This document shows positions 1-8,179 of a DNA stretch of 64,000 nt, piece after piece. Made by a program: the position numbers and the translations under genes. The notes beneath the pieces are model-generated. The model saw nothing but the letters and a program-made list of their open reading frames with translations. It was not told the origin of the DNA and did not search any database. Location: IMG/VR virus record IMGVR_UViG_3300042691_015370, positions 1 through 64,000 of that record; one strand, given 5' to 3'. The number at the start of each line of letters is the position of its first letter. The first letter of the stretch is position 1. This DNA comes from a virus.

Positions 1-33
1 GTGCTGGGTTGGCTGGCACAGGAGGATGACTAA
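1..33 (+). CDS. 3' end of an upstream gene (partial)
   Basis: The first eleven codons read VLGWLAQEDD and then TAA. The last base of this stop is the first base of the next ATG, the same TAATG coupling used by many genes downstream, so this is most likely the tail of a real gene cut by the window edge. Nothing about its function can be said. The GGAGG inside its last codons serves as ribosome binding site for the next gene. Confidence 0.6.
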   Translation: MLGWLAQEDD

Positions 34-380
34 TGGCTAAGCAGAGTTTGGTTGAGTCCTTTGAGGACTGCTACGGCGTGAAGCTTCCCACCTGTCGGGA
101 AGTGTGCCCTGAGTGTGACGGATACGGTGAGTATGTGCATCGTGACCTGAGCGTGGTCACTCAGTCTGATCGTGAGGATTGGGCCGATGATGACTTCATG
201 GAGGGCTACATGCGGGGTGACTACAACGTCCGCTGTGAGGAATGTCACGGGCGCAACGTGGTCGATGTTGTCGATGAGACACAGCTAGATGACGATACTC
301 GTGAGTCGTGGGAGAACTGGCAGAAGGATTACTACGAGACTGAGGCCATCTACCGCATGGAGAGGGCAATGGGCGCATGA
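33..380 (+). CDS. Small zinc-finger protein with DnaJ-like CxxCxGxG motifs
   Basis: A 115-residue acidic protein with two cysteine pairs, CPECDGYG (C25, C28) and CEECHG (C68, C71). They have the spacing and glycines of the DnaJ cysteine-rich domain and should bind one zinc ion. No J domain is present, so it is a free-standing zinc knuckle rather than a co-chaperone. The start follows GGAGG by seven bases. Its stop overlaps the next ATG (ATGA). A 44-residue protein with the same kind of motif lies at 49409-49543 on the other strand. Confidence 0.8.
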   Translation: MAKQSLVESFEDCYGVKLPTCREVCPECDGYGEYVHRDLSVVTQSDREDWADDDFMEGYMRGDYNVRCEECHGRNVVDVVDETQLDDDTRESWENWQKDYYETEAIYRMERAMGA

Positions 381-559
381 GTAGACTTGCGGCAACGGAG
401 GGTCACATCGACGACGAGCAGTGCCCTGACTGCGGCTGGCCGTTCCGTGCTCGGCTTGGCGAAGTGTGCCGCAACCGTTGGCACTTCCGAAACGCTGCGC
501 GAGATCTACGACCGGGTGCGTCGATGACCCACTACAGTCAAGACTACGAAGGAGAATAA
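377..559 (+). CDS. Small CxxC protein
   Basis: Sixty residues, coupled to the previous gene by ATGA. CPDCG at residues 16-20 with C31 gives a possible zinc knuckle; the region after it is rich in Arg and aromatic residues. Family not recognised. Its end lies one base before the next ATG, and the AAGGAG inside its last codons is the ribosome binding site for that gene. Confidence 0.6.
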   Translation: MSRLAATEGHIDDEQCPDCGWPFRARLGEVCRNRWHFRNAARDLRPGASMTHYSQDYEGE

Positions 560-560
560 C

Positions 561-944
561 ATGGGCGCAGACTTGCTTATCGCTATCTGTGATGCACCAG
601 CAGCAGATCCGAGAACATGGTCCTATTCAGTTGAGGACATTGCAAGAGCTAAGGCTAAGGTTGTTGCTGCTCTTGACCGACTTGACGCAGACGAGTATCA
701 GGAGCTTGCGGAATACTTTGGCATGTGGGACCATGACATCGAAGATGAAGCTTCCCGTGAATCAGAGATTCGTGAGCGGGTGCTGAGCGCTGCCGATAGC
801 GTGCTGAACAGTCCACGAGATGTGGTACTTGCCAACGTGCATGACCATTGGATCTTTATCGGTGGTGGCACATCGTGGGGAGATTCGCCAGAAGGATTGA
901 CCGAAGTAGCTGCACTCGCACTAGTGAACCCTTGGGGAGACTGA
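561..944 (+). CDS. Conserved phage protein of unknown function
   Basis: A 127-residue protein: a helical, acidic N-terminal two thirds and a C-terminal stretch WIFIGGGTSWGDSPEG followed by a short helix. This GG-T-WGD pattern is familiar from unannotated small proteins of actinophages (recalled, not searched). ATG preceded by AAGGAG at good spacing. Function unknown. Confidence 0.75.
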   Translation: MGADLLIAICDAPAADPRTWSYSVEDIARAKAKVVAALDRLDADEYQELAEYFGMWDHDIEDEASRESEIRERVLSAADSVLNSPRDVVLANVHDHWIFIGGGTSWGDSPEGLTEVAALALVNPWGD

Positions 945-945
945 G

Positions 946-1476
946 ATGAAGATGATGATGTTTGATCGTGTGACCGTCCTGAACGACGACCCGGCCAAGA
1001 ACATGCTGGGCACCGTCGTCGGTACCGCTAGCTACTTGGTCGATGACCGAGACTTCACCACCATGGACAGCCCCGGCACCATGCGTCAGTGCTTTGTGGT
1101 GGCGCTCGACCACAGAGATCAGGGTTGGCTCGGTGGCGATGATGCTGAGGATGGGCGTAGCTTCATCACTCACCTGATGGTGCATGAGGATGAGTTGGAG
1201 CCTGCACCTTGGTACGTCAATGTCTACGAGGAAGATCGTGGCTACGGTGGTGCTGAGGAAGGTGGCTGGTGGTACGACATCAGCGAGCCTGTCCACTCCG
1301 AGGTGTTTGACAACAAGCCAGATGCTGAGGATTACTGTGATCGTATCCGTGACGAGTACCCTGCCGAGGGTGATCGTCCGATCAGTAGCGTGCTCTACTC
1401 CGGTGGTGCGTACAGCATTCGGATTGAGAACCATCCTCCAGTGCGCCGCCCCGAGACTGTCCCGCATTACGAGTGA
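946..1476 (+). CDS. Acidic protein of unknown function
   Basis: A 176-residue protein rich in Asp, Glu and aromatic residues. The N terminus is MKMMM, so four in-frame ATGs compete; the first sits best behind GGAGA. A mixed beta pattern with several Gly-Gly turns suggests a compact soluble fold. The stop overlaps a GTG start of the next gene. Confidence 0.75.
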   Translation: MKMMMFDRVTVLNDDPAKNMLGTVVGTASYLVDDRDFTTMDSPGTMRQCFVVALDHRDQGWLGGDDAEDGRSFITHLMVHEDELEPAPWYVNVYEEDRGYGGAEEGGWWYDISEPVHSEVFDNKPDAEDYCDRIRDEYPAEGDRPISSVLYSGGAYSIRIENHPPVRRPETVPHYE

Positions 1477-1748
1477 GTATGATCTATACACTTAAGACAG
1501 ACAGCACCATCATCATCGAAGCCAAGCAGCTTGACTCAGACAACGCTGTCAACATCAGCGTTTGGCTTGACTACCATGGTGTGCCCAACACCGTGTACGT
1601 CAACAGTCCAGACCTAGGTGTGGGTGATGAGCGCTTGGTGCCGGGTATGTGGGTGGGTGTGCTGCCCTATGAGGGCTATGTCACGCTCACTCAGGAGGAT
1701 CTGGACACACACTTTGTCGCAGATGAACAGGAGGATGAGGATGACTGA
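1473..1748 (+). CDS. Hypothetical acidic protein
   Basis: Ninety-one residues with a GTG start in a GTGA overlap; an ATG two codons later (1479) is an alternative. Beta-rich N-terminal half, and a strongly acidic tail ending EQEDEDD. Family not recognised. Confidence 0.65.
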   Translation: MSMIYTLKTDSTIIIEAKQLDSDNAVNISVWLDYHGVPNTVYVNSPDLGVGDERLVPGMWVGVLPYEGYVTLTQEDLDTHFVADEQEDEDD

Positions 1749-1863
1749 TCCGTATAGCATCTACTACAACACCTACTGGAATGCCCGCAGCGAGGGTTAT
1801 TCCGATAGTGCTGCACGGCGACTTGCCGATGCAGCGTACCGATTCGCAGGGAGGTTGCTGTAA
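1741..1863 (+). CDS. Hypothetical 40-residue helical protein
   Basis: Starts at an ATG eight bases before the previous stop, behind AGGAGGATGAGG, an excellent ribosome binding site. Residues 14-38 (NARSEGYSDSAARRLADAAY and following) look like one amphipathic basic helix. Its TAA shares a base with the next ATG, which supports it as a real translated gene despite its size. Confidence 0.65.
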   Translation: MTDPYSIYYNTYWNARSEGYSDSAARRLADAAYRFAGRLL

Positions 1864-2066
1864 TGGCACGACAGATCACGTTTCCAGTTGAGTTCACCGT
1901 CACGCTGGATGACGACACGAGTGAGCGCAAAGTCAAGGACACATTCTTCCAGTTCGTGACTGAACTGATCGAAGTGGAGCCTGCGCCCGCACCCGGCACC
2001 ACACCCTATTGGGTGAGCCTTATCACACTGGACCACACCAAGATTGTGACCAAGGAGACTGAGTGA
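1863..2066 (+). CDS. Hypothetical protein
   Basis: Sixty-seven residues, TAATG-coupled, with an alternating beta N terminus (QITFPVEFTVTLDDD). No motif recognised. Stop and next GTG overlap. Confidence 0.6.
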   Translation: MARQITFPVEFTVTLDDDTSERKVKDTFFQFVTELIEVEPAPAPGTTPYWVSLITLDHTKIVTKETE

Positions 2067-2293
2067 CAGAGTACGCATTCCCTACCATCGAAGTTGAGAC
2101 TCCCCGATGCTTTCACTGTGGCAAGACTGGCACAGTGACGGTGGTGGCTGAGGCTTACGCTTCATGGAAGGCTAAGCGTGGTCCGATTCAGCAGTTCATG
2201 CCTGAGATGCATGAGGATCTGAGAGAGCAGTTGATTTCTGGCACGCACGCCAAGTGCTGGGACGAGATGTTTGGAGAGGGTGTTGACGTATGA
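2063..2293 (+). CDS. Hypothetical CxxC protein
   Basis: Seventy-six residues, GTG start in a GTGA overlap. CFHCGKTG at residues 16-23 is a zinc-knuckle half; a lone Cys near the C terminus (HAKCWDEM) could be another ligand. Function unknown. Confidence 0.65.
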   Translation: MTEYAFPTIEVETPRCFHCGKTGTVTVVAEAYASWKAKRGPIQQFMPEMHEDLREQLISGTHAKCWDEMFGEGVDV

Positions 2294-2499
2294 GTTTCAT
2301 TGCAAACCCCAACCCGAACCCGTACAAGCGCATGAACTCATACGAACAAGAGCACCTTGACCCACATCATGGTTTTGCTGGTGTAGTTGTGAGATGTGAT
2401 GCACGGTGCCCACGAGAGCACTGGTGGTACATGCCAAAATGCACGTCAACAGATCCGAACAACCATCAGGGTGATACATGCCCTATCCACGAAAGGTAG
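2290..2499 (+). CDS. Hypothetical Cys/His-rich protein
   Basis: Sixty-nine residues, ATGA-coupled. A low-complexity NPNPNP start is followed by scattered Cys and His (RCDARCPREH, MPKCTS, DTCPIHER) that could form a metal site. Family not recognised. Confidence 0.6.
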   Translation: MSFIANPNPNPYKRMNSYEQEHLDPHHGFAGVVVRCDARCPREHWWYMPKCTSTDPNNHQGDTCPIHER

Positions 2500-2504
2500 G
2501 CACT

Positions 2505-2927
2505 ATGTCCGCAGACAACTTCCTCGCACTTCGTTTGCACGAGCCGAGCGGCAAGTACGTCGTCACCCATGAATCAGCCAGTGCTGATGAGTTGAGTGAC
2601 TTGGACCGTGAGTATAACCGTATCACGGCGAACGGTGGCTCTTGGTACTTGTCAGGAGTGTTCGACACTTGGCTGGACGCATTCAGCTTCCTCAACAAGT
2701 GCTATGAGGATGAGCCGTACATTGAGTACGGCCCCTCCATCTGTGTAGAGCAGCCCAAGTGGGAGAACAGCAACATCCAGTTCCCACGCCTGATCGCAGA
2801 GATCGTAGCAACACAGGAGATCGACATGGAGGCACTGGCAGAGTCCATGGACCTGACTCTGGATGACGTGCATGAACTGTTTGAGCGTGCTCAGACAGAG
2901 TGGGAGCAGATCAAGGAGAAGGCATGA
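2505..2927 (+). CDS. Hypothetical protein
   Basis: A 140-residue protein. I start it at MSADNF because GAAAGG stands just upstream; an earlier in-frame ATG at 2478 lies inside the previous gene without a ribosome binding site. The C-terminal third (LIAEIVATQEIDMEALAESM and following) resembles a helix-turn-helix-like helical bundle, but this is only a pattern impression. Confidence 0.65.
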   Translation: MSADNFLALRLHEPSGKYVVTHESASADELSDLDREYNRITANGGSWYLSGVFDTWLDAFSFLNKCYEDEPYIEYGPSICVEQPKWENSNIQFPRLIAEIVATQEIDMEALAESMDLTLDDVHELFERAQTEWEQIKEKA

Positions 2928-3184
2928 TTGCCAAAGCATACTTCAGTCGTAGCGAGGTGTTCGCTGATGACATGCACCTCGACCCGGATGAGACACTCTC
3001 GGTGCCGGTTGATACGAGTCAGGGTAACTTCATCACCCTCACCTACGACAACGTGTATGACACGGTGACCGGAACAGTGGCCTACTACGACACCAACTAC
3101 AACTGCTGGGTCGATGGCTTGACTGGTGCTTCGTGGAGCGATGTCACCATCCACTTCAGTGAGGACGAGAATGCCGTTTCGTGA
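2924..3184 (+). CDS. Hypothetical acidic protein
   Basis: Eighty-six residues, ATGA-coupled, with AAGGAGAAGG upstream. Beta-strand alternation and many Asp and Tyr residues suggest a small beta-sandwich. No family recognised. Confidence 0.6.
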   Translation: MIAKAYFSRSEVFADDMHLDPDETLSVPVDTSQGNFITLTYDNVYDTVTGTVAYYDTNYNCWVDGLTGASWSDVTIHFSEDENAVS

Positions 3185-3440
3185 AGATTACAGCCCCGCA
3201 GGATGCGAGGAAGTGATCCGAGCAGTTATCTGCAACGAGCCAGATGACGCTAACTTTGGTGGCTGGGACATTCTTATCAGTGTCCCTAACGAACTTGGGT
3301 TTTCGATGTGGGTGTGTGTCGCAGAGACTGCATCCTTTCCTAAGATGCGGACTATCTGCTCAGCCCTAGAAAGTGTGCATCAAGCCCTGAAGGATACACG
3401 CTACAACCCGGTTATTCTGGGTAAGGAGGACGGTTGGTAA
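3171..3440 (+). CDS. Hypothetical protein
   Basis: Eighty-nine residues starting MPFREDY; the start overlaps the previous gene by 14 bases. An upstream in-frame alternative would extend far into that gene. Mixed alpha/beta, no motif. Ends TAATG with the next gene. Confidence 0.6.
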   Translation: MPFREDYSPAGCEEVIRAVICNEPDDANFGGWDILISVPNELGFSMWVCVAETASFPKMRTICSALESVHQALKDTRYNPVILGKEDGW

Positions 3441-3736
3441 TGAGCGTTCCAATGCCGAATGACAAGATCCTTGGTGGTACATGCATTGCGTCCACTTGTT
3501 ATCGTGAGGCTGATGCTGAGGTGCCGAACGACCACTACGTTGTGGTCGTGCTGATGCCAGAAGCCCCATTCTATAAGGTGTGTGTGGTAGAAGATCAGGA
3601 TGGTGTGCTCGTTCCAGAGTGGACAGAAACACACCGCAATATCGTTCCAGCCATTGTGAACGAGCCATCCACTTTCTCCGGTGGACATTTCAGGCCGGAA
3701 AAGAGCGGCTACGTTGACATGGGGGGCGACTACTGA
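3440..3736 (+). CDS. Hypothetical protein
   Basis: Ninety-eight residues with AAGGAGGA ahead of the ATG. The middle is a run of beta strands (NDHYVVVVLMPEAPFYKVCV) ending in an acidic loop. Unknown function. Confidence 0.6.
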   Translation: MSVPMPNDKILGGTCIASTCYREADAEVPNDHYVVVVLMPEAPFYKVCVVEDQDGVLVPEWTETHRNIVPAIVNEPSTFSGGHFRPEKSGYVDMGGDY

Positions 3737-4017
3737 TGAAGCTCGTTGCGTTGATCGTTGCGGGTGTGCTGACCGCTAGCTGTTCACAGATGCAGGCACC
3801 ACAACTTTCCGAAGATTCTCTTGCGTGCATGAGAATTGACGAGACTTATCCGTTTCACGAGTTGATCGCTGATGGATACGATGTCAGCTATGATAGCGAT
3901 GTGTGGTACCTGAATGGAGAGTCCATCGGTTACGCAGAGAACGAGGATGAAGCCTTTGTTGCCTGTGGACCCGTCGATCTGATCGACGTACTCTACAACT
4001 ACGGAGATAACAAGTGA
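3736..4017 (+). CDS. Probable small lipoprotein
   Basis: Ninety-three residues with a short signal peptide (MKLVALIVAGVLTASC). C16 is the likely lipidated residue, although Leu sits at -4 rather than -3, so the lipobox is imperfect. The mature part is acidic with two further Cys that could form a disulfide outside the membrane. Early-expressed phage lipoproteins often block superinfection; here that is inference only. Confidence 0.65.
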   Translation: MKLVALIVAGVLTASCSQMQAPQLSEDSLACMRIDETYPFHELIADGYDVSYDSDVWYLNGESIGYAENEDEAFVACGPVDLIDVLYNYGDNK

Positions 4018-4031
4018 TTGCGAGGAACCAA

Positions 4032-4451
4032 ATGACCGCTACTGACTACTATGGACTGCGCCGACTGCATGAGGGCCGACGCTTCTACGCCACCCGCAAG
4101 GTTGGTAACAACACCTACTCTCACCTGACGCTGGACGCTGAGTTCCAGCCCATCGACATCACCCTGCATGGACACAACATTGTGCGCCTGTTCCCTAACG
4201 GTGCAGTGATGTTCAATGAGTGTGGGTGGGCAACAGTCACTACCCGTAACCGTATCAACCAGTTCCTGCCGGGGCGCTACCATCTCAATCAGCGTAACTA
4301 CGACCAAATCCTGCACCATCCTGACGGAACGGTCGTTCAGGTGCCCTCGTCTGGCTGGGTGCTGGTCGATTGGTACTCTACCGGGGAGCAGCCGACCCGT
4401 GAGGCTCTTGTCAATCTCGGCTACCTGAAGGAGAATGGTGCCCATGTCTGA
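4032..4451 (+). CDS. Hypothetical protein
   Basis: A 139-residue protein. GAGG lies seven bases before ATG 4032; a GTG at 4014 overlapping the previous stop is the alternative start and adds six residues. Numerous His and Tyr (TLHGHNIVRLFPNGAVMFNE) in a beta pattern. Family not recognised. Confidence 0.65.
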   Translation: MTATDYYGLRRLHEGRRFYATRKVGNNTYSHLTLDAEFQPIDITLHGHNIVRLFPNGAVMFNECGWATVTTRNRINQFLPGRYHLNQRNYDQILHHPDGTVVQVPSSGWVLVDWYSTGEQPTREALVNLGYLKENGAHV

Positions 4452-4719
4452 CACCTTTTTCGCTCACCCCAAGTTCTATAAGGAAGTCTTTGCCGATGGT
4501 GCATGGATTGAGACTCGTGAGGCTGAGTATCCTGCAACACGGCACATGATTGTGAACTACGAGGATGTGGAGCTTCATCTCACCTACTGGCTCGACAGTG
4601 GATGGCACCTGCACAAGCGTAAGGTTAACGGTTCTGTGGTGTGGATCAGGACAGGCATGTGTCAGCGTCGAGATCAGGGAGAGATCACCCGCATGGCAAT
4701 GGAGGGACATGATGTGTGA
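4444..4719 (+). CDS. Hypothetical protein
   Basis: Ninety-one residues, starting inside the previous stop region with AAGGAGA ten bases upstream. Beta-rich, with paired Trp residues; no recognisable domain. Confidence 0.6.
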   Translation: MSDTFFAHPKFYKEVFADGAWIETREAEYPATRHMIVNYEDVELHLTYWLDSGWHLHKRKVNGSVVWIRTGMCQRRDQGEITRMAMEGHDV

Positions 4720-4828
4720 GTCACATGAATGGGGGCCAGTTGAGCGTAGTCGCATGGCTGGCACGTTGCATCGCAAGTGCAATAACTGTCGGTTCATCAC
4801 GCTAGACTTGGATGATGAGGACGAATGA
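4712..4828 (+). CDS. 38-residue zinc-knuckle protein
   Basis: Begins MCESHEWGP behind GGAGG at six bases and ends in DLDDEDE. CESH near the N terminus and CNNC at residues 23-26 give a C-x2-H...C-x2-C pattern, a plausible single zinc site. Overlaps both neighbours by a few bases, as coupled genes here do. Confidence 0.6.
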   Translation: MCESHEWGPVERSRMAGTLHRKCNNCRFITLDLDDEDE

Positions 4829-5235
4829 TTTACAACGAGAATGACGTTGACGTGTTGCGACAGGCACTGATTGGCCGTTCGATCACGTCAGTGCAGTTTG
4901 GTGGTGATCTACCCACCACTGACAAGTACGTGACTACCGAGGGCAAGGTCACTCTTGACGACGGCACCGAGCTACTGCTGGGCGGCAACGATGGTGGTTG
5001 CTCATGTGGTGCTGGTGACTACGACTTGGTGCGACTGAATGACATGCCGATTAACGGTATCATGAACGTTGAGGTTGTTGACGAGACAGACGGCAGCGAT
5101 CGTTACGAGCCTGATCGAACCTATCGCATTTTTGTGCTCGCACAAGATCAGCGGTTTGAGCTTGCAGCGTTTGAAGGTAATGATGGTAATGGATACTACG
5201 GAACCGGGTTTTGGTTCACCGTAGTGAAGCCCTGA
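4825..5235 (+). CDS. DUF7448-like phage protein
   Basis: A 136-residue protein with the arrangement I associate with the phage family DUF7448: N-terminal LIGRSI, a beta-rich core, then GGNDGGCSCGAGDY with three invariant-looking Cys and Gly residues. The family name is recalled, not checked. The role is unknown; the CSC-G motif may bind a metal. ATGA-coupled to the upstream gene. Confidence 0.7.
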   Translation: MIYNENDVDVLRQALIGRSITSVQFGGDLPTTDKYVTTEGKVTLDDGTELLLGGNDGGCSCGAGDYDLVRLNDMPINGIMNVEVVDETDGSDRYEPDRTYRIFVLAQDQRFELAAFEGNDGNGYYGTGFWFTVVKP

Positions 5236-5246
5236 AGGAGATAAAT

Positions 5247-5534
5247 ATGCGTGACTACCTTGAGCTTGGCCCTAGCCCCGCTGGTGAGAACTGTGTGCAG
5301 GTTGGTGAACCCAACTATGCTCCCCGTGCTCGACTTGAGTGTGAGCGTTATATGACACTCTTGGAGCGGACCTTTGGTAAGCCTCCTAGGGGTGCTTGCT
5401 TTGGCGTCAAAAGCTTCCCACATGACTTCGGTAGCTACTACGAGGTTGTCATCCACTTCGATGACGATTACGACGAAGCTGCGGACTTTGCCTACGAGGT
5501 GGAGCGTAATCTGCCTGAGACTTGGGAGGGCTGA
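5247..5534 (+). CDS. Conserved actinophage protein of unknown function
   Basis: Ninety-five residues, AAGGAG six bases upstream. The sequence MRDYLELGPSPAGE, the central CERYMTLLERTFG helix and VKSFPHDFGSYYEV match a small protein family met again and again in actinophages (recalled). No activity has been assigned to that family as far as I know. Confidence 0.75.
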   Translation: MRDYLELGPSPAGENCVQVGEPNYAPRARLECERYMTLLERTFGKPPRGACFGVKSFPHDFGSYYEVVIHFDDDYDEAADFAYEVERNLPETWEG

Positions 5535-5698
5535 TGATGACTGAAGTACCAGACTACACGACCGTGGATATGTGGTTGGTTTACACTGACCGCAACGGTG
5601 ACAAGAACTATCAGCATTGGCGTGATCTTGTTGAGTGTGGAACGCTCATTGATCCTGTCACTGGTGATGACATGGAATTGGTAGGATGGCTGTCATGA
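5534..5698 (+). CDS. Hypothetical 54-residue protein
   Basis: TGATG overlap with the previous gene, and a second ATG directly after the first. Reads MMTEVPDYTTVDMWLVYTD and ends DMELVGWLS; aromatic and acidic. ATGA overlap with the next gene supports translation. Confidence 0.55.
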   Translation: MMTEVPDYTTVDMWLVYTDRNGDKNYQHWRDLVECGTLIDPVTGDDMELVGWLS

Positions 5699-5865
5699 GC
5701 CTGCGTCAGTTCCATGAGTTTCCTGACGGTAGCTCTATCAACTTCATTGGCACCGACGAAGGTATCATCATTGATCTGTACGATTACCGTGGTGAACCTA
5801 TCGGCACTGTTGGTATGACGTATGATGAGTGGTTTGAGTGGGCGATGAACAGGAGTGTTCGATGA
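5695..5865 (+). CDS. Hypothetical 56-residue protein
   Basis: ATGA-coupled. Begins MSLRQFHEFPDGSSINFIG and has a beta hairpin-like middle (EGIIIDLYDYRGEPIGTVGM). Its stop overlaps the next ATG in GATGA. Function unknown. Confidence 0.55.
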   Translation: MSLRQFHEFPDGSSINFIGTDEGIIIDLYDYRGEPIGTVGMTYDEWFEWAMNRSVR

Positions 5866-6167
5866 ATCTCACAGAGGAACTATTTGCTCTCTCCGAGAGT
5901 GAAGCCTTGGATCTGTTCTATGAACTGAAGTTTCACCACAACTGGGCTGCTACCGTGTTCGATGAGGCAGATATTGAGGATCTCTGGAACGAGTACCGTG
6001 CAGACAATCCACAGTGGCCTAGGTGGCCTGAGGTGCGGGAACAGGTGCTCAAGTCACGCTTTTGGGGCCGAGCCTTGCCAGAGGCACTAGCCGCACGGGG
6101 CAATGATCTTATCAACGAGTTTATGTGTAATGTCAGCGATGCAGGAGAGATTGATGACCGCTGGTAA
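5862..6167 (+). CDS. Hypothetical helical protein
   Basis: One hundred and one residues; AGGAG lies seven bases before this ATG. Almost entirely predicted helix, with two Arg/Trp-rich segments (NPQWPRWPEVREQVLKSRFW). No family recognised. Confidence 0.6.
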   Translation: MNLTEELFALSESEALDLFYELKFHHNWAATVFDEADIEDLWNEYRADNPQWPRWPEVREQVLKSRFWGRALPEALAARGNDLINEFMCNVSDAGEIDDRW

Positions 6168-6411
6168 TCCACGCTACGTTCATGACTGTGACATGGGCTG
6201 TATCTTTGTTGGACAGGTTGACGGTGACGACGTGTGGTTCCATGACCGCTACCAGAACGGTGAGCTTATCTACACAGAGGTGATCCTGCGTCACTCGTCC
6301 TATGGACCTGACTACGGTTGCTGGAGCAGTAGCTTTGGTTATGACCATATTCCTGAGCACTATCAGAAGGCGCTCGCCTTGGTAGTGCAGCACAGAGCGG
6401 GAGTATGTTGA
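6154..6411 (+). CDS. Hypothetical protein
   Basis: Eighty-five residues starting MTAGNPRYVHDCDMGC behind CAGGAGAGA. The two Cys and His near the N terminus may form a metal or disulfide site. Unknown function. Confidence 0.6.
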   Translation: MTAGNPRYVHDCDMGCIFVGQVDGDDVWFHDRYQNGELIYTEVILRHSSYGPDYGCWSSSFGYDHIPEHYQKALALVVQHRAGVC

Positions 6412-6578
6412 TAATCTCGGATCTCATGCAGGCAGTGGACGAGTTCTCGCAGGAGCATCCATACACGTTCCTGTTCCTGTTCCTTGCGGCGATGGCTGCA
6501 CTGTCCCTGATTTTCCACTACATCGGTTACAAACTCCGACCCTACGTATTCAAGGAGCGAGATGACAACGACGACTGA
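6405..6578 (+). CDS. Small single-pass membrane protein
   Basis: Fifty-seven residues. Residues 22-42 (FLFLFLAAMAALSLIFHYI) form one clear transmembrane segment, followed by a basic then acidic cytoplasmic tail ending RDDNDD. Overlaps both neighbours. Holin-like size, but no lysis context; role unknown. Confidence 0.6.
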   Translation: MLIISDLMQAVDEFSQEHPYTFLFLFLAAMAALSLIFHYIGYKLRPYVFKERDDNDD

Positions 6579-6951
6579 GATTGCAGATCAGATCAAGGCA
6601 CTGTACCCAAACGTTAGCTGGGAAAAATTCGAAGATTGCGACCGAGCGCTCAACTGGGAACTGTGGCATGGTCCACTTCCCTATGATTACTGGACTGTTG
6701 CTGAACCACTTGACCACTACGTGTGGCTTGGTTTTGAGCAGGCCGAGCGGGATCTGCGGGAAATGCTGGACCCCGTTCCCCGCATCATGTATCTTGATCG
6801 GGATTGCGACTACGTGACCGAGACAAACCCGGAAGATGACGACGGCAACTACGACGAGGATTACAACTGGATCGGCAGTGAGTCGTGGGAGCGGATCGAC
6901 CCGTGGGAGAAGTTGATGTTCCGAGAGACATACAGGCAGGTAGCGGATTAA
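6562..6951 (+). CDS. Hypothetical acidic protein
   Basis: A 129-residue protein very rich in Trp, Tyr and Asp (DCDRALNWELWHGPLPYDYW). AAGGAG precedes the ATG. Such Trp-Asp-rich compositions occur in phage DNA mimics, but no fold can be assigned. Confidence 0.65.
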   Translation: MTTTTEIADQIKALYPNVSWEKFEDCDRALNWELWHGPLPYDYWTVAEPLDHYVWLGFEQAERDLREMLDPVPRIMYLDRDCDYVTETNPEDDDGNYDEDYNWIGSESWERIDPWEKLMFRETYRQVAD

Positions 6952-7313
6952 TGGCTTGGATCATTCGATCACTCAAAGAGTTCGATGACGGTGGTGTGCC
7001 GTTGTTCTGGCGCAACCAAGATGGTTGGGTGCTGATTCAGGACGCTGACTCGTTCACCGATGACGAGATGGAGACTCTGAACCTGCCCTTCGATAGTGAG
7101 TGGCAGGTAGATCACCGCACGCACCTGATTACACACAACATGCGCTGTATTTATACACAGACTGTGCTCATGGTGGATGATATCGGTGACGTTAGACTTG
7201 AGCCTGACGGTGCCTGCGAAGCCATTGATGAAACGTTCCTGTGGTGCGAGAATTGCGGTGAGCGTTTGATGGGCATTGAGATTGGTGCCAACGAGTCATG
7301 GGCGGCGATGTGA
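6951..7313 (+). CDS. Hypothetical protein with C-terminal CxxC
   Basis: A 120-residue protein, TAATG-coupled. CENCGERL at about residue 100, with Cys residues upstream (MRCIYTQ, DGACEA), suggests a zinc ribbon. Function unknown. Confidence 0.65.
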   Translation: MAWIIRSLKEFDDGGVPLFWRNQDGWVLIQDADSFTDDEMETLNLPFDSEWQVDHRTHLITHNMRCIYTQTVLMVDDIGDVRLEPDGACEAIDETFLWCENCGERLMGIEIGANESWAAM

Positions 7314-7567
7314 GACAAGTAAATGTATGGGAAATTGGGCAGACAGTTTTTGTAATCTACGTAATTCTGCTCGTGTTTTGCCTCATTCTGTCAGGGTTGA
7401 TGGCTGCCGAATACCCTCATACTGCTAAGCGAGTTATCTTGGGTACGATTACCTTTGTGACACTGATCGTCTTGATTGGTGGGTTTTTGTACTACAAGAA
7501 CGTGGAAACCAAGTGTATGCACGATAAGGATTTCAGCGGTGCCTGTCTAGACAAGGATTTGACATGA
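7298..7567 (+). CDS. Two-pass membrane protein
   Basis: Eighty-nine residues with two hydrophobic segments (about residues 14-34 and 46-65) and an extracytoplasmic or cytoplasmic Cys-containing tail (TKCMHDKDFSGACLDKDLT). GTG 7310 is an alternative start. Inner-membrane location likely; role unknown. Confidence 0.65.
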   Translation: MGGDVRQVNVWEIGQTVFVIYVILLVFCLILSGLMAAEYPHTAKRVILGTITFVTLIVLIGGFLYYKNVETKCMHDKDFSGACLDKDLT

Positions 7568-7950
7568 CTAAGAAGATCACCAAGAAGCGAGCAATTCGTG
7601 AACTTCTCGCTATCTGTGAGCAGTACCCTAACCTTCGGAATCCGATGGACGAAGATATTGACGACTGCGTATACTTCACCTTTGCGGTGCAGCCGGGTCA
7701 GAGTCAGCGGTGCCTGATCGGGGAGTGGCTCAGTCGTAAGGGCTACGATGCTCAAACGTTCTGCGACAACGCTGTGGACGTTCTCAACACACTGGAACGA
7801 GAGCATGGACTGATCGCCACGCATCAGGCTCGTAGGGTGGCTAACGACATTCAGGCTCAGGCAGACGGCAGCTATACCGATACGGGTCCCAAGAACTGGG
7901 GCGATGTTGCTGGCTGGATCAGGGTGGAGTATGCTGATGAGCTACGATGA
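7564..7950 (+). CDS. Hypothetical protein
   Basis: A 128-residue protein with a basic N terminus (MTKKITKKRAIRELL) and a helical core ending in WGDVAGWIRVEYADELR. RCLIGEWLSRKGYDAQTFCD resembles a conserved short motif of actinophage proteins, but I cannot name the family. ATGA-coupled. Confidence 0.65.
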   Translation: MTKKITKKRAIRELLAICEQYPNLRNPMDEDIDDCVYFTFAVQPGQSQRCLIGEWLSRKGYDAQTFCDNAVDVLNTLEREHGLIATHQARRVANDIQAQADGSYTDTGPKNWGDVAGWIRVEYADELR

Positions 7951-8179
7951 CTTTGGATATGAGCGAGCACCTTGGTACATCTACTACTCCGAACGTCACA
8001 ACGAAGCCTCAGTCATTCAGGCAGATAGATATGATCTGCTTGACTACGACAGTAACTGTTTTCTGAGCAAAGCTTTTGATTCAGAAGAAGAAGCGCAGCT
8101 TGCGCTAGACCACCTAACACTCATTGTAAACCCGGACAGGCTCTTGCAGCTTGCCCGTTGGATGAAAGGCAATACATGA
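7937..8179 (+). CDS. Hypothetical protein
   Basis: Eighty residues; GGAG lies eight bases before this ATG, and an in-frame ATG six bases earlier is possible. Acidic and Tyr-rich N terminus (MSYDDFGYERAPWYIYY). No motif recognised. Confidence 0.6.
   Translation: MSYDDFGYERAPWYIYYSERHNEASVIQADRYDLLDYDSNCFLSKAFDSEEEAQLALDHLTLIVNPDRLLQLARWMKGNT

Noticed and set aside
856-1491. 211-codon open frame on the - strand
   Set aside because: Antisense to coupled small + genes; no start signal; no motif.
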